Assembly (NCBI GenBank): GCA_022775045.1 | Contig: JALFLB010000057.1 | Location: 105,383 to 169,382 of the forward strand | DNA from: Agathobacter sp. | GTDB lineage: Bacteria > Bacillota > Clostridia > Lachnospirales > Lachnospiraceae | Reading direction: 5' to 3' | Length of the DNA stretch: 64,000 nt | In this document: positions 20,041 to 30,757 of the stretch, piece by piece | Numbering within the stretch: position 1 is the first letter of the stretch | Layout: every line of letters begins with the position of its first letter | Notes under the pieces: generated by a model | What the model was told of the DNA's origin: nothing | What the model saw: the letters and a program-made list of their open reading frames with translations, nothing else | Database searches by the model: none | Program-made: the position numbers and the translations under genes

Positions 20041-21066
20041 ATGGATTACAAGAATTCCGGTGTTGATATTGAAGCTGGATACAAGTCAGTGGAGCTTATG
20101 AAAAAGCATGTGCAGGGAACAATGCGTCCAGAGGTATTGACCGGACTGGGCGGTTTTTCCGGGGCATTTTCCATGGAGTCATTTAAAAATATGGAGAAGC
20201 CGACATTGGTGTCCGGTACGGATGGTGTCGGAACCAAGATCAAACTTGCGTTCTTGCTGGACAAGCATGATACAATCGGAATTGATTGTGTTGCAATGTG
20301 TGTCAACGATATCGCATGCGCCGGTGGTGAACCATTATTTTTCTTAGATTATATTGCGTGCGGAAAGAATTATCCGGAGAAGATTGCTACAATCGTAAGT
20401 GGCGTTGCAGAAGGGTGTAAGCAGTCCGGTTGTGCACTGATTGGTGGCGAGACCGCAGAGCATCCGGGTCTGATGCCGGAGGATGAGTATGATCTGGCTG
20501 GATTTGCAGTGGGTGTTGTTGACGAGAAGGATATCATTACCGGTGCAGATTTGAAAGCACACGATGTGCTGATCGGTATGGCAAGCTCCGGTGTACATTC
20601 CAACGGATTTTCGTTGGTGCGCAAGATTTTCCGCATGAACGAGGAAACCTTGAATACATACATTGACGAGTTAGGAACCACACTTGGAGAGGCACTTCTT
20701 GCTCCGACCCGCATCTATGTGAAGGCGCTTAAGTCCATCAAGGATGCCGGTGTACGTGTGAAGGCCTGCAGCCATATTACAGGGGGAGGCTTCTATGAGA
20801 ATGTTCCGCGTATGCTTCCGGAAGGAAAGCATGCTGTGATCGAGAAGAACAGTTATCCGATTCCACCAATCTTCGGTCTGATGGCTCGTGAGGGAAATGT
20901 TGAGGAGCATATGATGTACAATACCTACAACATGGGACTTGGTATGGTGCTTGCTGTTGATCCGGCAGATGTCGATAAGACGATGGAGGCAATTAAGGCA
21001 GCTGGGGATACTCCATATGTGGTTGGAAAGATTACAGATGGGGAGAAAGGTGTTACATTATGTTAA
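20041..21066 (+). CDS. purM: phosphoribosylformylglycinamidine cyclo-ligase
   Basis: [50 protein letters not shown]. Confidence 0.97.
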   Translation: MDYKNSGVDIEAGYKSVELMKKHVQGTMRPEVLTGLGGFSGAFSMESFKNMEKPTLVSGTDGVGTKIKLAFLLDKHDTIGIDCVAMCVNDIACAGGEPLFFLDYIACGKNYPEKIATIVSGVAEGCKQSGCALIGGETAEHPGLMPEDEYDLAGFAVGVVDEKDIITGADLKAHDVLIGMASSGVHSNGFSLVRKIFRMNEETLNTYIDELGTTLGEALLAPTRIYVKALKSIKDAGVRVKACSHITGGGFYENVPRMLPEGKHAVIEKNSYPIPPIFGLMAREGNVEEHMMYNTYNMGLGMVLAVDPADVDKTMEAIKAAGDTPYVVGKITDGEKGVTLC

Positions 21067-21683
21067 AGATTGCAGTGTGTGTATCCGGAGGAGGAACGAA
21101 CCTGCAGGCTATCATCGATGGAATAGACAGCGGAATCATTACGAATACACAGATTTCGGTGGTAATCAGCAATAATAAGAATGCATTTGCTCTGGAGCGT
21201 GCGAAGAAGCATGGAATTGAGGCGGTTTGTATCTGTCCAAAGGATTATGAGAGCAGAGAAGCGTTCAACCAGGATTTTTTAAGACAGCTGGATTCCTATG
21301 AGGTGGATCTTGTGGTGTTGGCAGGTTTTCTTGTTGTGATTCCGGAGCAGATGATTGCAAAGTATAGAAACCGCATTATCAATATTCACCCATCCCTGAT
21401 TCCATCCTTCTGCGGGACCGGATACTATGGTCTGAAGGTTCATGAGGGGGTTCTTGCACGCGGGGTCCGGGTGACTGGTGCTACGGTGCATTTTGTAGAT
21501 GAGGGAACCGATACCGGTCCAATTATTCTTCAAAAAGCGGTGGAAGTGGATCCGTCCGATACCCCGGAGACGTTGCAGCGGCGTGTCATGGAGCAGGCAG
21601 AGTGGAAGATTATGCCGAAGGCAATCGATTTAATTGCAAACAACCGCGTAAATGTGGTAGAAGGTAAGGTAATTATTTCGTAA
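21060..21683 (+). CDS. purN: phosphoribosylglycinamide formyltransferase
   Basis: [47 protein letters not shown]. Confidence 0.97.
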   Translation: MLKIAVCVSGGGTNLQAIIDGIDSGIITNTQISVVISNNKNAFALERAKKHGIEAVCICPKDYESREAFNQDFLRQLDSYEVDLVVLAGFLVVIPEQMIAKYRNRIINIHPSLIPSFCGTGYYGLKVHEGVLARGVRVTGATVHFVDEGTDTGPIILQKAVEVDPSDTPETLQRRVMEQAEWKIMPKAIDLIANNRVNVVEGKVIIS

Positions 21684-21798
21684 TTGCGGGAAGAGATGAT
21701 TGTGTCATGTTTTCTATGAAAACTTGATATGTAGCATGAACCCATTTCCAGAAGGGGAATTCTGCATAGGTGAATGTTCTAAAATAAGGAGAAATGAT

Positions 21799-23073
21799 AT
21801 GAAAGTTCTTGTAGTTGGAAGCGGCGGACGTGAGCATGCGATTGTGACAAGTGTTGCAAAGAGTCCGCGCGTAGATAAAATTTATTGTGCACCGGGAAAT
21901 GCTGGAATTGCTGCATTGGCAGAGTGTGTAGCCATCGGTGCAATGGAATTTGACAAGTTGGTGGCATTTGCAAAGGAGAAGGAAATTGACTTTACAATTG
22001 TCGGAATGGATGATCCGCTGGTTGGTGGAATTGTTGATGTATTTGAGGCTGAGGGGCTGAAAGTGTTTGGACCTCGCAAGAATGCAGCAATTCTGGAAGG
22101 ATCAAAAGCTTTTTCCAAGGATCTTATGAAGAAGTATCATATTCCTACTGCAGGCTATGAGAATTTTACTGATCCGAATGAGGCACTTGCTTATCTTGAG
22201 ACGGCCAAGATGCCGATCGTTCTCAAAGCAGACGGACTTGCACTTGGTAAAGGAGTACTGATCTGTAACACACTTGAGGAGGCAAAAGAAGGTGTCCGCA
22301 CCATTATGGAGGACAAAAAATTTGGAAATGCCGGTAACACGATGGTCATTGAAGAATTTATGACAGGACGTGAGGTATCCGTTCTTTCTTTTGTCGATGG
22401 AAAGACCATTAAGATTATGTCTTCTGCACAGGATCACAAGCGTGCTAAGGACGGAGATCAGGGACTTAATACCGGTGGAATGGGCAACTTCTCACCGAGT
22501 CCGTTTTATACAAAAGAAGTAGATGAGTTTTGTAAGAAGTATATTTATCAGCCAACTGTAGATGCTATGTCTGCAGAGGGACGCCCATTTACCGGAGTTA
22601 TTTTCTTCGGACTGATGTTGACCGAGGATGGACCGAAGGTACTTGAGTACAATGCAAGATTTGGAGATCCGGAGGCTCAGGTAGTGCTCCCTCGTATGAA
22701 AAACGATATTATTGATGTCATGGAGGCATGTGTAGATGGAAGGCTGGACAGCATTGATCTGCAGTTCGAGGATAATGCGGCAGTCTGTGTTGTTCTCGCA
22801 TCGGACGGGTATCCGGTGGCTTATGAAAAAGGCTTCCCAATTACTGGATTTGATAAGTTTGAAGGTAAGGATGATTATTATTGTTTCCATGCGGGAACAG
22901 CCTTTGACAAGGACGGACGGATTGTGACCAATGGCGGTCGTGTTCTTGGAATCACTGCAACCGGGAAGGATTTAAAGGAAGCAAGAGCAAAGGCCTATGA
23001 GGCAACCGGGTGGGTTGATTTTGAGAATAAATATATGCGCCATGATATTGGAAAGGCAATTGACGAGGCATGA
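21799..23073 (+). CDS. purD: phosphoribosylamine-glycine ligase
   Basis: MKVLVVGSGGREHAI, APGNAGI, VLKADGLALGKGV, VLEYNARFGDPEAQ; start at ATG 21799 with SD aggag. Confidence 0.96.
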   Translation: MKVLVVGSGGREHAIVTSVAKSPRVDKIYCAPGNAGIAALAECVAIGAMEFDKLVAFAKEKEIDFTIVGMDDPLVGGIVDVFEAEGLKVFGPRKNAAILEGSKAFSKDLMKKYHIPTAGYENFTDPNEALAYLETAKMPIVLKADGLALGKGVLICNTLEEAKEGVRTIMEDKKFGNAGNTMVIEEFMTGREVSVLSFVDGKTIKIMSSAQDHKRAKDGDQGLNTGGMGNFSPSPFYTKEVDEFCKKYIYQPTVDAMSAEGRPFTGVIFFGLMLTEDGPKVLEYNARFGDPEAQVVLPRMKNDIIDVMEACVDGRLDSIDLQFEDNAAVCVVLASDGYPVAYEKGFPITGFDKFEGKDDYYCFHAGTAFDKDGRIVTNGGRVLGITATGKDLKEARAKAYEATGWVDFENKYMRHDIGKAIDEA

Positions 23074-23705
23074 AAAAAGGCATTATTTTTGATATGGACG
23101 GAACCCTTTGGGATTCCGCACCGGAGGTGGTGGCATCTTGGAATGAGACCATCCAAAAAAGCGGTTATCAGAGAGCACCGCTGACAACAGAGGATATGCA
23201 GTCGGTTATGGGAAAAACCATGGATGAGATTGCACGAATCCTCTTTCCGGATTTGTCAGAGACAGACCGGACTGCGTTGCTTGAACAATGTGGAGAAGAA
23301 GAGAACGCATTTTTGCGGGAACATGGAGGCACGCTTTTTCCAAAGATTCGGGAAACGATGGAGGAGCTTAAGAAGAAGTACCATCTATACATTGTAAGCA
23401 ACTGTCAATCGGGATATATCGAGGCATTCTTAGATTATTACGGTTTTCACGATCTGATTGAAGACATTGAGTGTTATGGCAATAATGATAAACCGAAGGG
23501 TGACAATATCGCACTTGTATATCAGAGAAATAAACTCGAAGATGCAGTGTATGTTGGTGATATTCAGGGCGATTATGATTCCAGCAGGCAGGCTGGAGTA
23601 AAATTTATACATGCGGCATACGGTTTTGGTATCATTCGCGAGACGGTGCCAAAGATAGATCGTTTTGAGGAACTGATAGAGGTGGCTGATCAGGTTCTGA
23701 ATTAG
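23070..23705 (+). CDS. HAD-superfamily hydrolase
   Basis: GIIFDMDGTLWDSAPEV, YIVSNCQSGY, YVGDIQGDYDSSRQAG. Confidence 0.92.
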   Translation: MKKGIIFDMDGTLWDSAPEVVASWNETIQKSGYQRAPLTTEDMQSVMGKTMDEIARILFPDLSETDRTALLEQCGEEENAFLREHGGTLFPKIRETMEELKKKYHLYIVSNCQSGYIEAFLDYYGFHDLIEDIECYGNNDKPKGDNIALVYQRNKLEDAVYVGDIQGDYDSSRQAGVKFIHAAYGFGIIRETVPKIDRFEELIEVADQVLN

Positions 23706-23716
23706 TGGGGATAAAA

Positions 23717-26425
23717 ATGGGCAAACAGAATCAAAGCGGCGAAAAGGCGAACAGTGAACTGCTGAAAGTTATTGCAGAGCAGAATCATGAGAAGATTTTA
23801 GAGTATGATGTTGCAACGGATGAAGTTGCAATTTATACTGTTGTCAACGGACAGTATGTGACTCTTTATACACTTTCGGAGTATGTAGAAAAGAAACAGT
23901 TTGGGGAAGTGTTTATTGAGCCGGCAGATAAAAAGGGTTATCAGAAGGCCATACGTTCCTGTCTGAAGAAACCAACGCATACAATTATTGATGCACGTTT
24001 CATTGAGAAAGGGAAGAAGCCGGAGTGGCATCGATTTTATCTGGTTAGTGTTGGGGATGAGGATAATAAGGTTGTTCGTATTGTCGGACGGCTTATTTCC
24101 GTACAGAAAGAGAAAGAACTGAGTGAGAAGATACGGCGTAAGGCGGAGATTGATGTCCTGACGAATGTTTATAATCATAAGGCATTTGAGGACTTGTGCG
24201 AAAAGGCAATTGTTTCGTGTAAGTCGGATGCAATTTTCATCATGCTTGATGTTGACGATTTTAAGATGATTAACGATACGCAGGGACATGCAGTTGGAGA
24301 TTTGGTTTTGGAACAGACGGGAGCGGTCTTAAATGCTGCCGTTGGGAATCATGGAATTGCCGGAAGACTTGGTGGAGATGAGTTTGCTGCATTTGTGTGG
24401 GATTTTTCCAATCGGAAGCAGATGGAACAGTTCTGTCAAGAACTTTGGAAAAATTTAAAAACCATTATTTTTGATATGGAATATTCTGCTTCAATGGGAG
24501 TCAGTGTATTAGAGAATCGAAAGCTGCATTTTCAGGATCTTTATTATGAGGCGGATCAGGCAGTTTATGAAGCAAAGCGCAGAGGAAAGAATCAGTTTGT
24601 ATTCTTTGGCGCGATTGAGACGAATCAGCAGAAGAAGGAAGATGTACCGGTCAAGGAGAGCGGGACTGCGAATGAGAAGGTCTTGTTGGAGGAGTTGAAG
24701 CTGTGTCTTGATCAGCTTGCAGGAGAAAGAGACCAAGAGGGAACGAGACGTGTATTATTCTCTCTTTTGGAATTTTTTGATGCAGATTGTATGGTAATTG
24801 TCTGTGGGCAGGACGGGGAACTGCGCTCGGTGGAAGAATGCCACAAGGAGAGTGCACAGACGATAACGGAAGTCGTTCTTCAGGAAATTAAAAGTGGTAA
24901 TGCGAATAATTTTTTCAATTTCGTTGACAAGAGAGGCGAAGTGCGGATTGCTAACGTTAAGAGTATTAAGGAAGACCATCAGCAATTGTATCTCAAGCTG
25001 GCAGGTGATCGAATATGGTCAGTGGTAGCAACAGAACTTATTGAGGGAAACCGCAAGGTAGGCATTTTATGTGCGCTTAATCCAAGAAGGCATTTTGAAG
25101 AATCGGGAATTCTTTCTATGGTGGGAGATTATCTGTCCGTTCGCTATTTGCATGAGGAACTGCGAAAAGAGCAGGAGTATGACAGGGCTCATGATAAGGT
25201 TACCGGACTATGGAATCGGGAGACTCTTATCAGATGGCTTATGGATCATGAGGACAATGAGTTTACCTCTTTTGGAATTGTAACCACCGATGTGATTCAT
25301 CTTGCAGAAATTAATAAACAGTTTGGCTACCTGAACGGTAATAAGAAGCTGGCAAGAGTTGCAAAAATTCTGAGTTCAGTGCTGGAATCTTTTGCGGGCT
25401 ATCGTTATGATGAGGATGAGATGCTGGTGCTCTGTCCGAATGTGGATAAGATGGATATGGAGCTTATGGTAAACTGTCTGAGGGAGAAGCTGGCGGAGTT
25501 TGAAGTTCCGGTAGCGATGGGATACAGCTGGAGTGCCCATCCGCATGTACGCAATCAGATTACAGAGGCTGAAGTTGTGATGAACAACGATAAGCTGAAG
25601 TTGATGCAGGGCTCTACGCTAGATACGCGGATAGAACAGAGTGTGATTGATGAGGTGCAGGATCTGATCAAGCGAGGGCATTATTTGGTTTATCTGCAGC
25701 CCAAGGTCAATATTCATACCGGCAGGACAGAGGGAGCGGAGGCTTTGATCCGACAGCTGGATGATGAGCTTGGTATCGTAGGACCAGGGGTGTTTATCCC
25801 GGTTTTGGAGCGCTATAATCTTGTGCATATGATTGATTTGTTTGTTTTGGAAGAAATTTTTCGTTACCAGAAGGAGCAGATTGCTGTAGGTCATCGGACC
25901 ATACCAATATCCGTAAATTTCTCAAAGATGACAATCATGTATCCGGAACTAGTGGAGCGTGTACGCGCATTGGCGCAGAAGTATGAGGTACCGGAGGGAT
26001 TGATTCATATTGAAGTTACGGAGACTGTGGGGGATATGGATCATGTTGTGATTGAAAAGGTTGCCGATAGCTTGAAAGCAATGGGATTTAAACTTTCCAT
26101 GGATGATTTCGGAAGTCATTATTCCAACCTCTCCGTGTTGATTCAGTATGATTTCGACTCAGCAAAAATTGACCGTTCGATGGTAATGGAAATTACTAAG
26201 AATCAGAAAAGCCGGATTGTTCTTGATTATATGACATCTCTCATCAACGATTTAGGAATTCACTGTATTGTTGAAGGAATTGAGACCAAAGAACAGGTGG
26301 ATATCTTAAAGAAAACAAAGGCGGAGATGATTCAGGGATTTTACTTTGGAAAGCCGGTTCCGAAGGAGGAATTCTACGATTCCTTTATGGTGGAAGATAC
26401 GGCGACTGAGGCGGTGAAAGAATAG
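23717..26425 (+). CDS. PAS-like/GGDEF/GAF-like/degenerate GGDEF/EAL signalling protein
   Basis: GRLGGDEFAAFV (intact GGDEF); second cyclase-like domain with YRYDEDEMLVLC in place of GGDEF; EAL signature GAEALIR, IEVTETV, MDDFGSHYSNLSVL, EGIETKEQVD. Confidence 0.88.
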   Translation: MGKQNQSGEKANSELLKVIAEQNHEKILEYDVATDEVAIYTVVNGQYVTLYTLSEYVEKKQFGEVFIEPADKKGYQKAIRSCLKKPTHTIIDARFIEKGKKPEWHRFYLVSVGDEDNKVVRIVGRLISVQKEKELSEKIRRKAEIDVLTNVYNHKAFEDLCEKAIVSCKSDAIFIMLDVDDFKMINDTQGHAVGDLVLEQTGAVLNAAVGNHGIAGRLGGDEFAAFVWDFSNRKQMEQFCQELWKNLKTIIFDMEYSASMGVSVLENRKLHFQDLYYEADQAVYEAKRRGKNQFVFFGAIETNQQKKEDVPVKESGTANEKVLLEELKLCLDQLAGERDQEGTRRVLFSLLEFFDADCMVIVCGQDGELRSVEECHKESAQTITEVVLQEIKSGNANNFFNFVDKRGEVRIANVKSIKEDHQQLYLKLAGDRIWSVVATELIEGNRKVGILCALNPRRHFEESGILSMVGDYLSVRYLHEELRKEQEYDRAHDKVTGLWNRETLIRWLMDHEDNEFTSFGIVTTDVIHLAEINKQFGYLNGNKKLARVAKILSSVLESFAGYRYDEDEMLVLCPNVDKMDMELMVNCLREKLAEFEVPVAMGYSWSAHPHVRNQITEAEVVMNNDKLKLMQGSTLDTRIEQSVIDEVQDLIKRGHYLVYLQPKVNIHTGRTEGAEALIRQLDDELGIVGPGVFIPVLERYNLVHMIDLFVLEEIFRYQKEQIAVGHRTIPISVNFSKMTIMYPELVERVRALAQKYEVPEGLIHIEVTETVGDMDHVVIEKVADSLKAMGFKLSMDDFGSHYSNLSVLIQYDFDSAKIDRSMVMEITKNQKSRIVLDYMTSLINDLGIHCIVEGIETKEQVDILKKTKAEMIQGFYFGKPVPKEEFYDSFMVEDTATEAVKE

Positions 26426-26444
26426 TAAAATACAGTTTTTATGT

Positions 26445-26477
26445 AACTCCTGTGGTTGGTTATCACAGGAGTTTTTT
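26445..26477 (+). terminator. Rho-independent terminator (possibly bidirectional)
   Basis: aactcctgtggttggttatcacaggagtttttt. Confidence 0.8.
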
Positions 26478-26495
26478 GTATTTTTATGATTACTG

Positions 26496-28268
26496 TTAAG
26501 GCGGGAGGGAAGCACTGACACACAGAGCTCCCCACCCTGTCTGTTCATTGGGGTATGTTTCTGCGAAGGGGAGTCGTCTTGCACCGCGAATCAGGTATGC
26601 TTTCATTTTTTCACCATAGAGAAAGGTGTCATTGTTTTCCAGAATGCCCCATTGCATGAGAAGCGCCGCACTGCCGCTTACAAAGGGTGTTGCCATGGAA
26701 GTTCCGCTGCGTGCTTCATATCCACCGCCTACAGCACAACTTATGATATCGACACCCGGAGCAACGATGTCCGGTTTGATTTGATTTGTGTTCCAGGTGA
26801 ATCCCCTGCCGGAGAAGGGAGCCGGGGTATTGGTACTTGCATCGTAGGCTCCGACGGTGATAACTTTGGCAGCTGTGGAGGGAATCGTAAGTGTAATTTC
26901 CGGTGTCGGGGTTAAAAATTGTGTCGAAAAACCCCGTAGTGCTCCGGCAGGCATCCACAGATCGTAGATTCCGTTTGTAACAGATTGGGCAGTCAATGAG
27001 AGAGTCCATACACCAGATTGAATGTAGTTTTGCTCCGGCAGCAGGTCGATGTAAATTTCCTGAAACAGACTGTAAGGAGAAGGCTCCCCATAGTAAATTA
27101 ATATCTGTGTATTGCCGGTTTGAAAACGCCAGCTGCCAGGCATGGCAGGAATGGAGATTGGGGCGGCACTGGCAGGTGGGAGAAGGGAAAAGCGGATATC
27201 ATCCCAGTAATTCTTCCAGATCTGGATGGAGAGAGAGGATTCGTAATCTCCAATTGAAAATTCCTGCTTTCGGGATTCAGATGGGCGAATACGTCCTCCG
27301 GTATGGCCACTGTTGTTTCCTTCATTTCCGCTTCCGACCACAATGTTAATCTTGCCGAGATCCGAAACCGTATTGAGGTAGGTTTCGAGGAGAGAGGTTC
27401 CACTGTGGGACCCATAAGTGTTTCCGAAGCTTAAGTTGATAACCAGTGGGAGGTTGTGGGCAATGGCATAGCGCACACTGTAGTCTACCGCCTGCATCAG
27501 CTGGGTGGTACTGGGAAAACCTTTTGGGTCGGGAGAACCAAGCTTGACAATGAGGAGTGTTGCTTCATAAGCGATACCACGGTAGACGCCATCAGAGGCG
27601 CGTCCATTTCCGGCGGCGATGCCGGTGACGTGAGTGCCATGACCGGAAGTGTCAATACTTGAACATAGTTCATACTGTTCTTCCGGAGTTGCAGCAGAGA
27701 GCGCAGCATTGATTCGGTCCCGGGAAAAGAGCGTTCCGAGCGAATAGCCCTCCGGAGGGAAATTGCCCAAAGTCGGATCGGCTGCAATGGTCTGATCCCA
27801 GAGCTCGGCAATTCTTGTACTGCCATCTGCATTACGGAAATCGGGATGTTTATAGTCGATGCCGGAGTCAATGACCGACACAAGGACACCGCGGCCGCTG
27901 AGAGATGTGGCAGTGTTTTCCTGCAGGCTTGTAATGCAGGAACTGCGTTTCCCGTTCAGGACTTCGAAAAACAATCGCCTTGAACGCTCGATGTAGATGA
28001 TAATGGGAGAAGAGGCAAGCGATGGAATGGCGGCTTCGGGGAGGCGGAGGATTGCATAATTTCCAAGAAGAATAGTAATTACATACTCCGGGAAAGTAAG
28101 TTTCAGTGCATCGGCAGTTCCGCTATAGAGGACAATGACTTCCCAGAGGCCGTCCGCGGCATTTGTTCCCGTAGACAGATCTGTGGAAGCGGCAAGCTCT
28201 TCCGGTGTAGCATTCAGGGCAGCGCGAAGAGAAGGTTCCATTTTTGGGTTTGAGACAGGCTGATCCAT
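26496..28268 (-). CDS. S8 family subtilisin-like serine peptidase (resembles clostridial Csp-type proteases)
   Basis: SVIDSGIDYKHPDFR (Asp), DTSGHGTHVTGIAAG (His), ARSGTSMATPFVSGSAALL (Ser); ORF open to 28304, MDQPVSNPKM start assumed. Confidence 0.88.
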   Translation of the reverse strand: MDQPVSNPKMEPSLRAALNATPEELAASTDLSTGTNAADGLWEVIVLYSGTADALKLTFPEYVITILLGNYAILRLPEAAIPSLASSPIIIYIERSRRLFFEVLNGKRSSCITSLQENTATSLSGRGVLVSVIDSGIDYKHPDFRNADGSTRIAELWDQTIAADPTLGNFPPEGYSLGTLFSRDRINAALSAATPEEQYELCSSIDTSGHGTHVTGIAAGNGRASDGVYRGIAYEATLLIVKLGSPDPKGFPSTTQLMQAVDYSVRYAIAHNLPLVINLSFGNTYGSHSGTSLLETYLNTVSDLGKINIVVGSGNEGNNSGHTGGRIRPSESRKQEFSIGDYESSLSIQIWKNYWDDIRFSLLPPASAAPISIPAMPGSWRFQTGNTQILIYYGEPSPYSLFQEIYIDLLPEQNYIQSGVWTLSLTAQSVTNGIYDLWMPAGALRGFSTQFLTPTPEITLTIPSTAAKVITVGAYDASTNTPAPFSGRGFTWNTNQIKPDIVAPGVDIISCAVGGGYEARSGTSMATPFVSGSAALLMQWGILENNDTFLYGEKMKAYLIRGARRLPFAETYPNEQTGWGALCVSASLPP

Positions 28269-28393
28269 AGATAACACATTTTTGTTGTATTTTGATAAAT
28301 ACAACTATAGCTTTTTTATAAAAATTTATGTACAATAGGATTGTTTTATGAGAAATGAAGAAGCAAACCATGATGATTTAGTAAGGAGATTCT

Positions 28394-29842
28394 ATGTACG
28401 CTGACGAAAATGTTATTAAAATTAAGCATGCAGTGCTGCGTGAAGTGGCCAAATTAGCTTTTGAAGGGACTCTGGATTCTGAGAGAGACCATATTGCGGT
28501 TCATCTGATTCCGGGACCAACCCCACAGTTCCGCTGCTGTATTTATAAGGAGAGGGAGATCATCCGCCAACGTGTACGTCTTGCGGAAGGCAAGGCTCCG
28601 GGACCGGAAGATAACGGTAATGTGATTCAGGTCATCAGTGCAGCCTGTGAAGACTGTCCGATTTCCAGCTACACTGTAACGGAGAACTGCCAGAATTGTA
28701 TGGGTAAGGCATGTATCAATGCCTGTAAGTTCGGAGCCATCGAGGCGGGACGTCACCGTTCCCACATTGATCCGCAGAAATGTAAGGAATGCGGTAAGTG
28801 TGCGGCAGCCTGTCCTTACAATGCAATTGCACATCTGAAGAGACCGTGTAAATTTGCCTGCCCGGTAAATGCGATTACATACAATGAGTATGGAATTTCT
28901 GTCATCGATGATTCTAAATGTATCCGCTGTGGTAAGTGCATCCACAGTTGTCCATTTGGTGCCATTGGTTCTAAGACCTTCCTCGTGGATGTTATCAATG
29001 CTCTGAAGTCAGATAAGAAGGTTTATGCGATGGCAGCTCCGGCTACTGAGGGACAGTTCGGACCGAACATTACAATGAACAGCTGGAAGAAGGCAATGCA
29101 GGAACTGGGATTCAACGGATTTATCGAGGTGGGCTTAGGTGGTGATATGACTGCAGCCTACGAGGCAGAAGAATGGACAGAGGCTTATAAGAATGGTGAG
29201 AAGAAGGTTACTTCCTGCTGTCCTGGATTTGTGAATATGGTACGTATGCATTTCCCTGAGCTTGCAGATAAGGTTTCTACTACTGTATCTCCGATGTGTG
29301 CAGTTTCCCGTATGATCAAGGCGAAGGATCCGGATGCTATCACAGTATTTATCGGACCATGTATTGCCAAGAAGTCTGAGGTTGTGGACCAGAAGATTGA
29401 AGGAAATGCAGATTATGTGCTGACCTATTCTGAGATTCGTGCAATCATGAGTGCAAAGAATGTAGAGCTTCAGCCGGATGATACCTCATATCAGGAGTCT
29501 TCAGTATATGGAAAGCGTTTCGGTAACTCCGGTGGCGTTACGGCAGCAGTCGTTCAGAGTATGAAGGAGAGCAATGCCGGAATTGAGCCGAAGGTATGTA
29601 AGGCAAATGGTGCAGCAGAGTGTCGTAAGTTCTTAATGCTTATGAAGGCCGGAAAGCTTCCGGATGATTTCATCGAAGGTATGGCATGTGAGGGAGGCTG
29701 TGTCGGCGGACCAAGCTCTTTCAATGATATGATTACAACCAAGAAGTTCCGTGATGATCTGTTAGATAAGGCAGATGACCGTGAGATACACGAGAATTTG
29801 AAGAATTACCATATGGAGACGTTCTCTATGCATAGAGAGTAA
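28394..29842 (+). CDS. monomeric [FeFe] hydrogenase, group B-like
   Basis: Two 4Fe-4S ferredoxin motifs (CKECGKCAAACPYNAI, CIRCGKCIHSCPFGAI), H-cluster motifs TSCCPGFV, GPCIAKKSEV, EGMACEGGCVGG. Confidence 0.87.
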   Translation: MYADENVIKIKHAVLREVAKLAFEGTLDSERDHIAVHLIPGPTPQFRCCIYKEREIIRQRVRLAEGKAPGPEDNGNVIQVISAACEDCPISSYTVTENCQNCMGKACINACKFGAIEAGRHRSHIDPQKCKECGKCAAACPYNAIAHLKRPCKFACPVNAITYNEYGISVIDDSKCIRCGKCIHSCPFGAIGSKTFLVDVINALKSDKKVYAMAAPATEGQFGPNITMNSWKKAMQELGFNGFIEVGLGGDMTAAYEAEEWTEAYKNGEKKVTSCCPGFVNMVRMHFPELADKVSTTVSPMCAVSRMIKAKDPDAITVFIGPCIAKKSEVVDQKIEGNADYVLTYSEIRAIMSAKNVELQPDDTSYQESSVYGKRFGNSGGVTAAVVQSMKESNAGIEPKVCKANGAAECRKFLMLMKAGKLPDDFIEGMACEGGCVGGPSSFNDMITTKKFRDDLLDKADDREIHENLKNYHMETFSMHRE

Positions 29843-29853
29843 AAGAAAAAATA

Positions 29854-29900
29854 AAAATCCGCTGTATGAATGAGAAGTTATTTGTACAGCGGATTTTTTT
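29854..29900 (+). terminator. Rho-independent terminator
   Basis: aaaatccgctgta...tacagcggattttttt. Confidence 0.8.
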
Positions 29901-30013
29901 GTTGTGAAATAATAAGGTTATATTAAGGTAAATTAAGGAAAAATAGATGGATGATTTTGCCGTAATGTACTATGATAAAACAGAAAAAGGGTCTATGAAG
30001 GAGTGAATGTATT

Positions 30014-30754
30014 ATGCTGGAAGTTATACATGTGACAAAAAAGTACCATAAAGTACTGGCGAATGACGATATCAATTTTGTGATTCCAAATGGACAGATC
30101 GGAATCCTGTTAGGACCGAATGGTGCAGGTAAGAGTACGATTATCAAGTGCATTATGGGATTTTTGAAATATCAGGGGCAGATCCGGGTGAACGGACTGG
30201 ACAACAAGTCGGTGGAAGCGAAGAAGATTATGGGATACGTGCCGGAGATACCGTCATTATATCCGAATCTTACAGTGGATGAGCACATGGAATTTATTGC
30301 AAGAGCGTATAAGCTGAAGGACTATAAAGCCTATAAGGATGAACTTCTGACACGCTTTGATCTGGATGACAGGCGCAAGAAGTTTGGGGATGAGTTGTCG
30401 AAGGGAATGCAGCAGAAGCTTTCCATTTGCTGTGGACTGCTGCCGCGCCCGCAGCTGGTTCTGTTCGATGAGCCGATGATCGGTCTTGATCCCCATGCGA
30501 TTAAGGAATTGAAGATTCTGCTGCAGGAACTTCGGGATAAGGGCTGTTCGGTACTGCTCAGTACTCATATGATTGACAGTATTGAGGAACTCTGGGATAC
30601 AACTTATATTATGCAGCGCGGCAGGGTTGCAGCCGTGGTACAGCGTGACCAGATCGGTGAGGAAGATAAGAAGCTGGAAGATATCTTCTTTGAGATTACC
30701 GAGGGAGGTTCGGATAACGAACAGAGGGATGATGCACCGGAGAGAGAGGAGTAA
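30014..30754 (+). CDS. ABC transporter ATP-binding protein
   Basis: LLGPNGAGKSTIIKC (Walker A), LSKGMQQKLSICCGLLPRPQLVLFDEPMIGLD (signature/Walker B), LSTHMID. Confidence 0.95.
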   Translation: MLEVIHVTKKYHKVLANDDINFVIPNGQIGILLGPNGAGKSTIIKCIMGFLKYQGQIRVNGLDNKSVEAKKIMGYVPEIPSLYPNLTVDEHMEFIARAYKLKDYKAYKDELLTRFDLDDRRKKFGDELSKGMQQKLSICCGLLPRPQLVLFDEPMIGLDPHAIKELKILLQELRDKGCSVLLSTHMIDSIEELWDTTYIMQRGRVAAVVQRDQIGEEDKKLEDIFFEITEGGSDNEQRDDAPEREE

Positions 30755-30757
30755 GCA

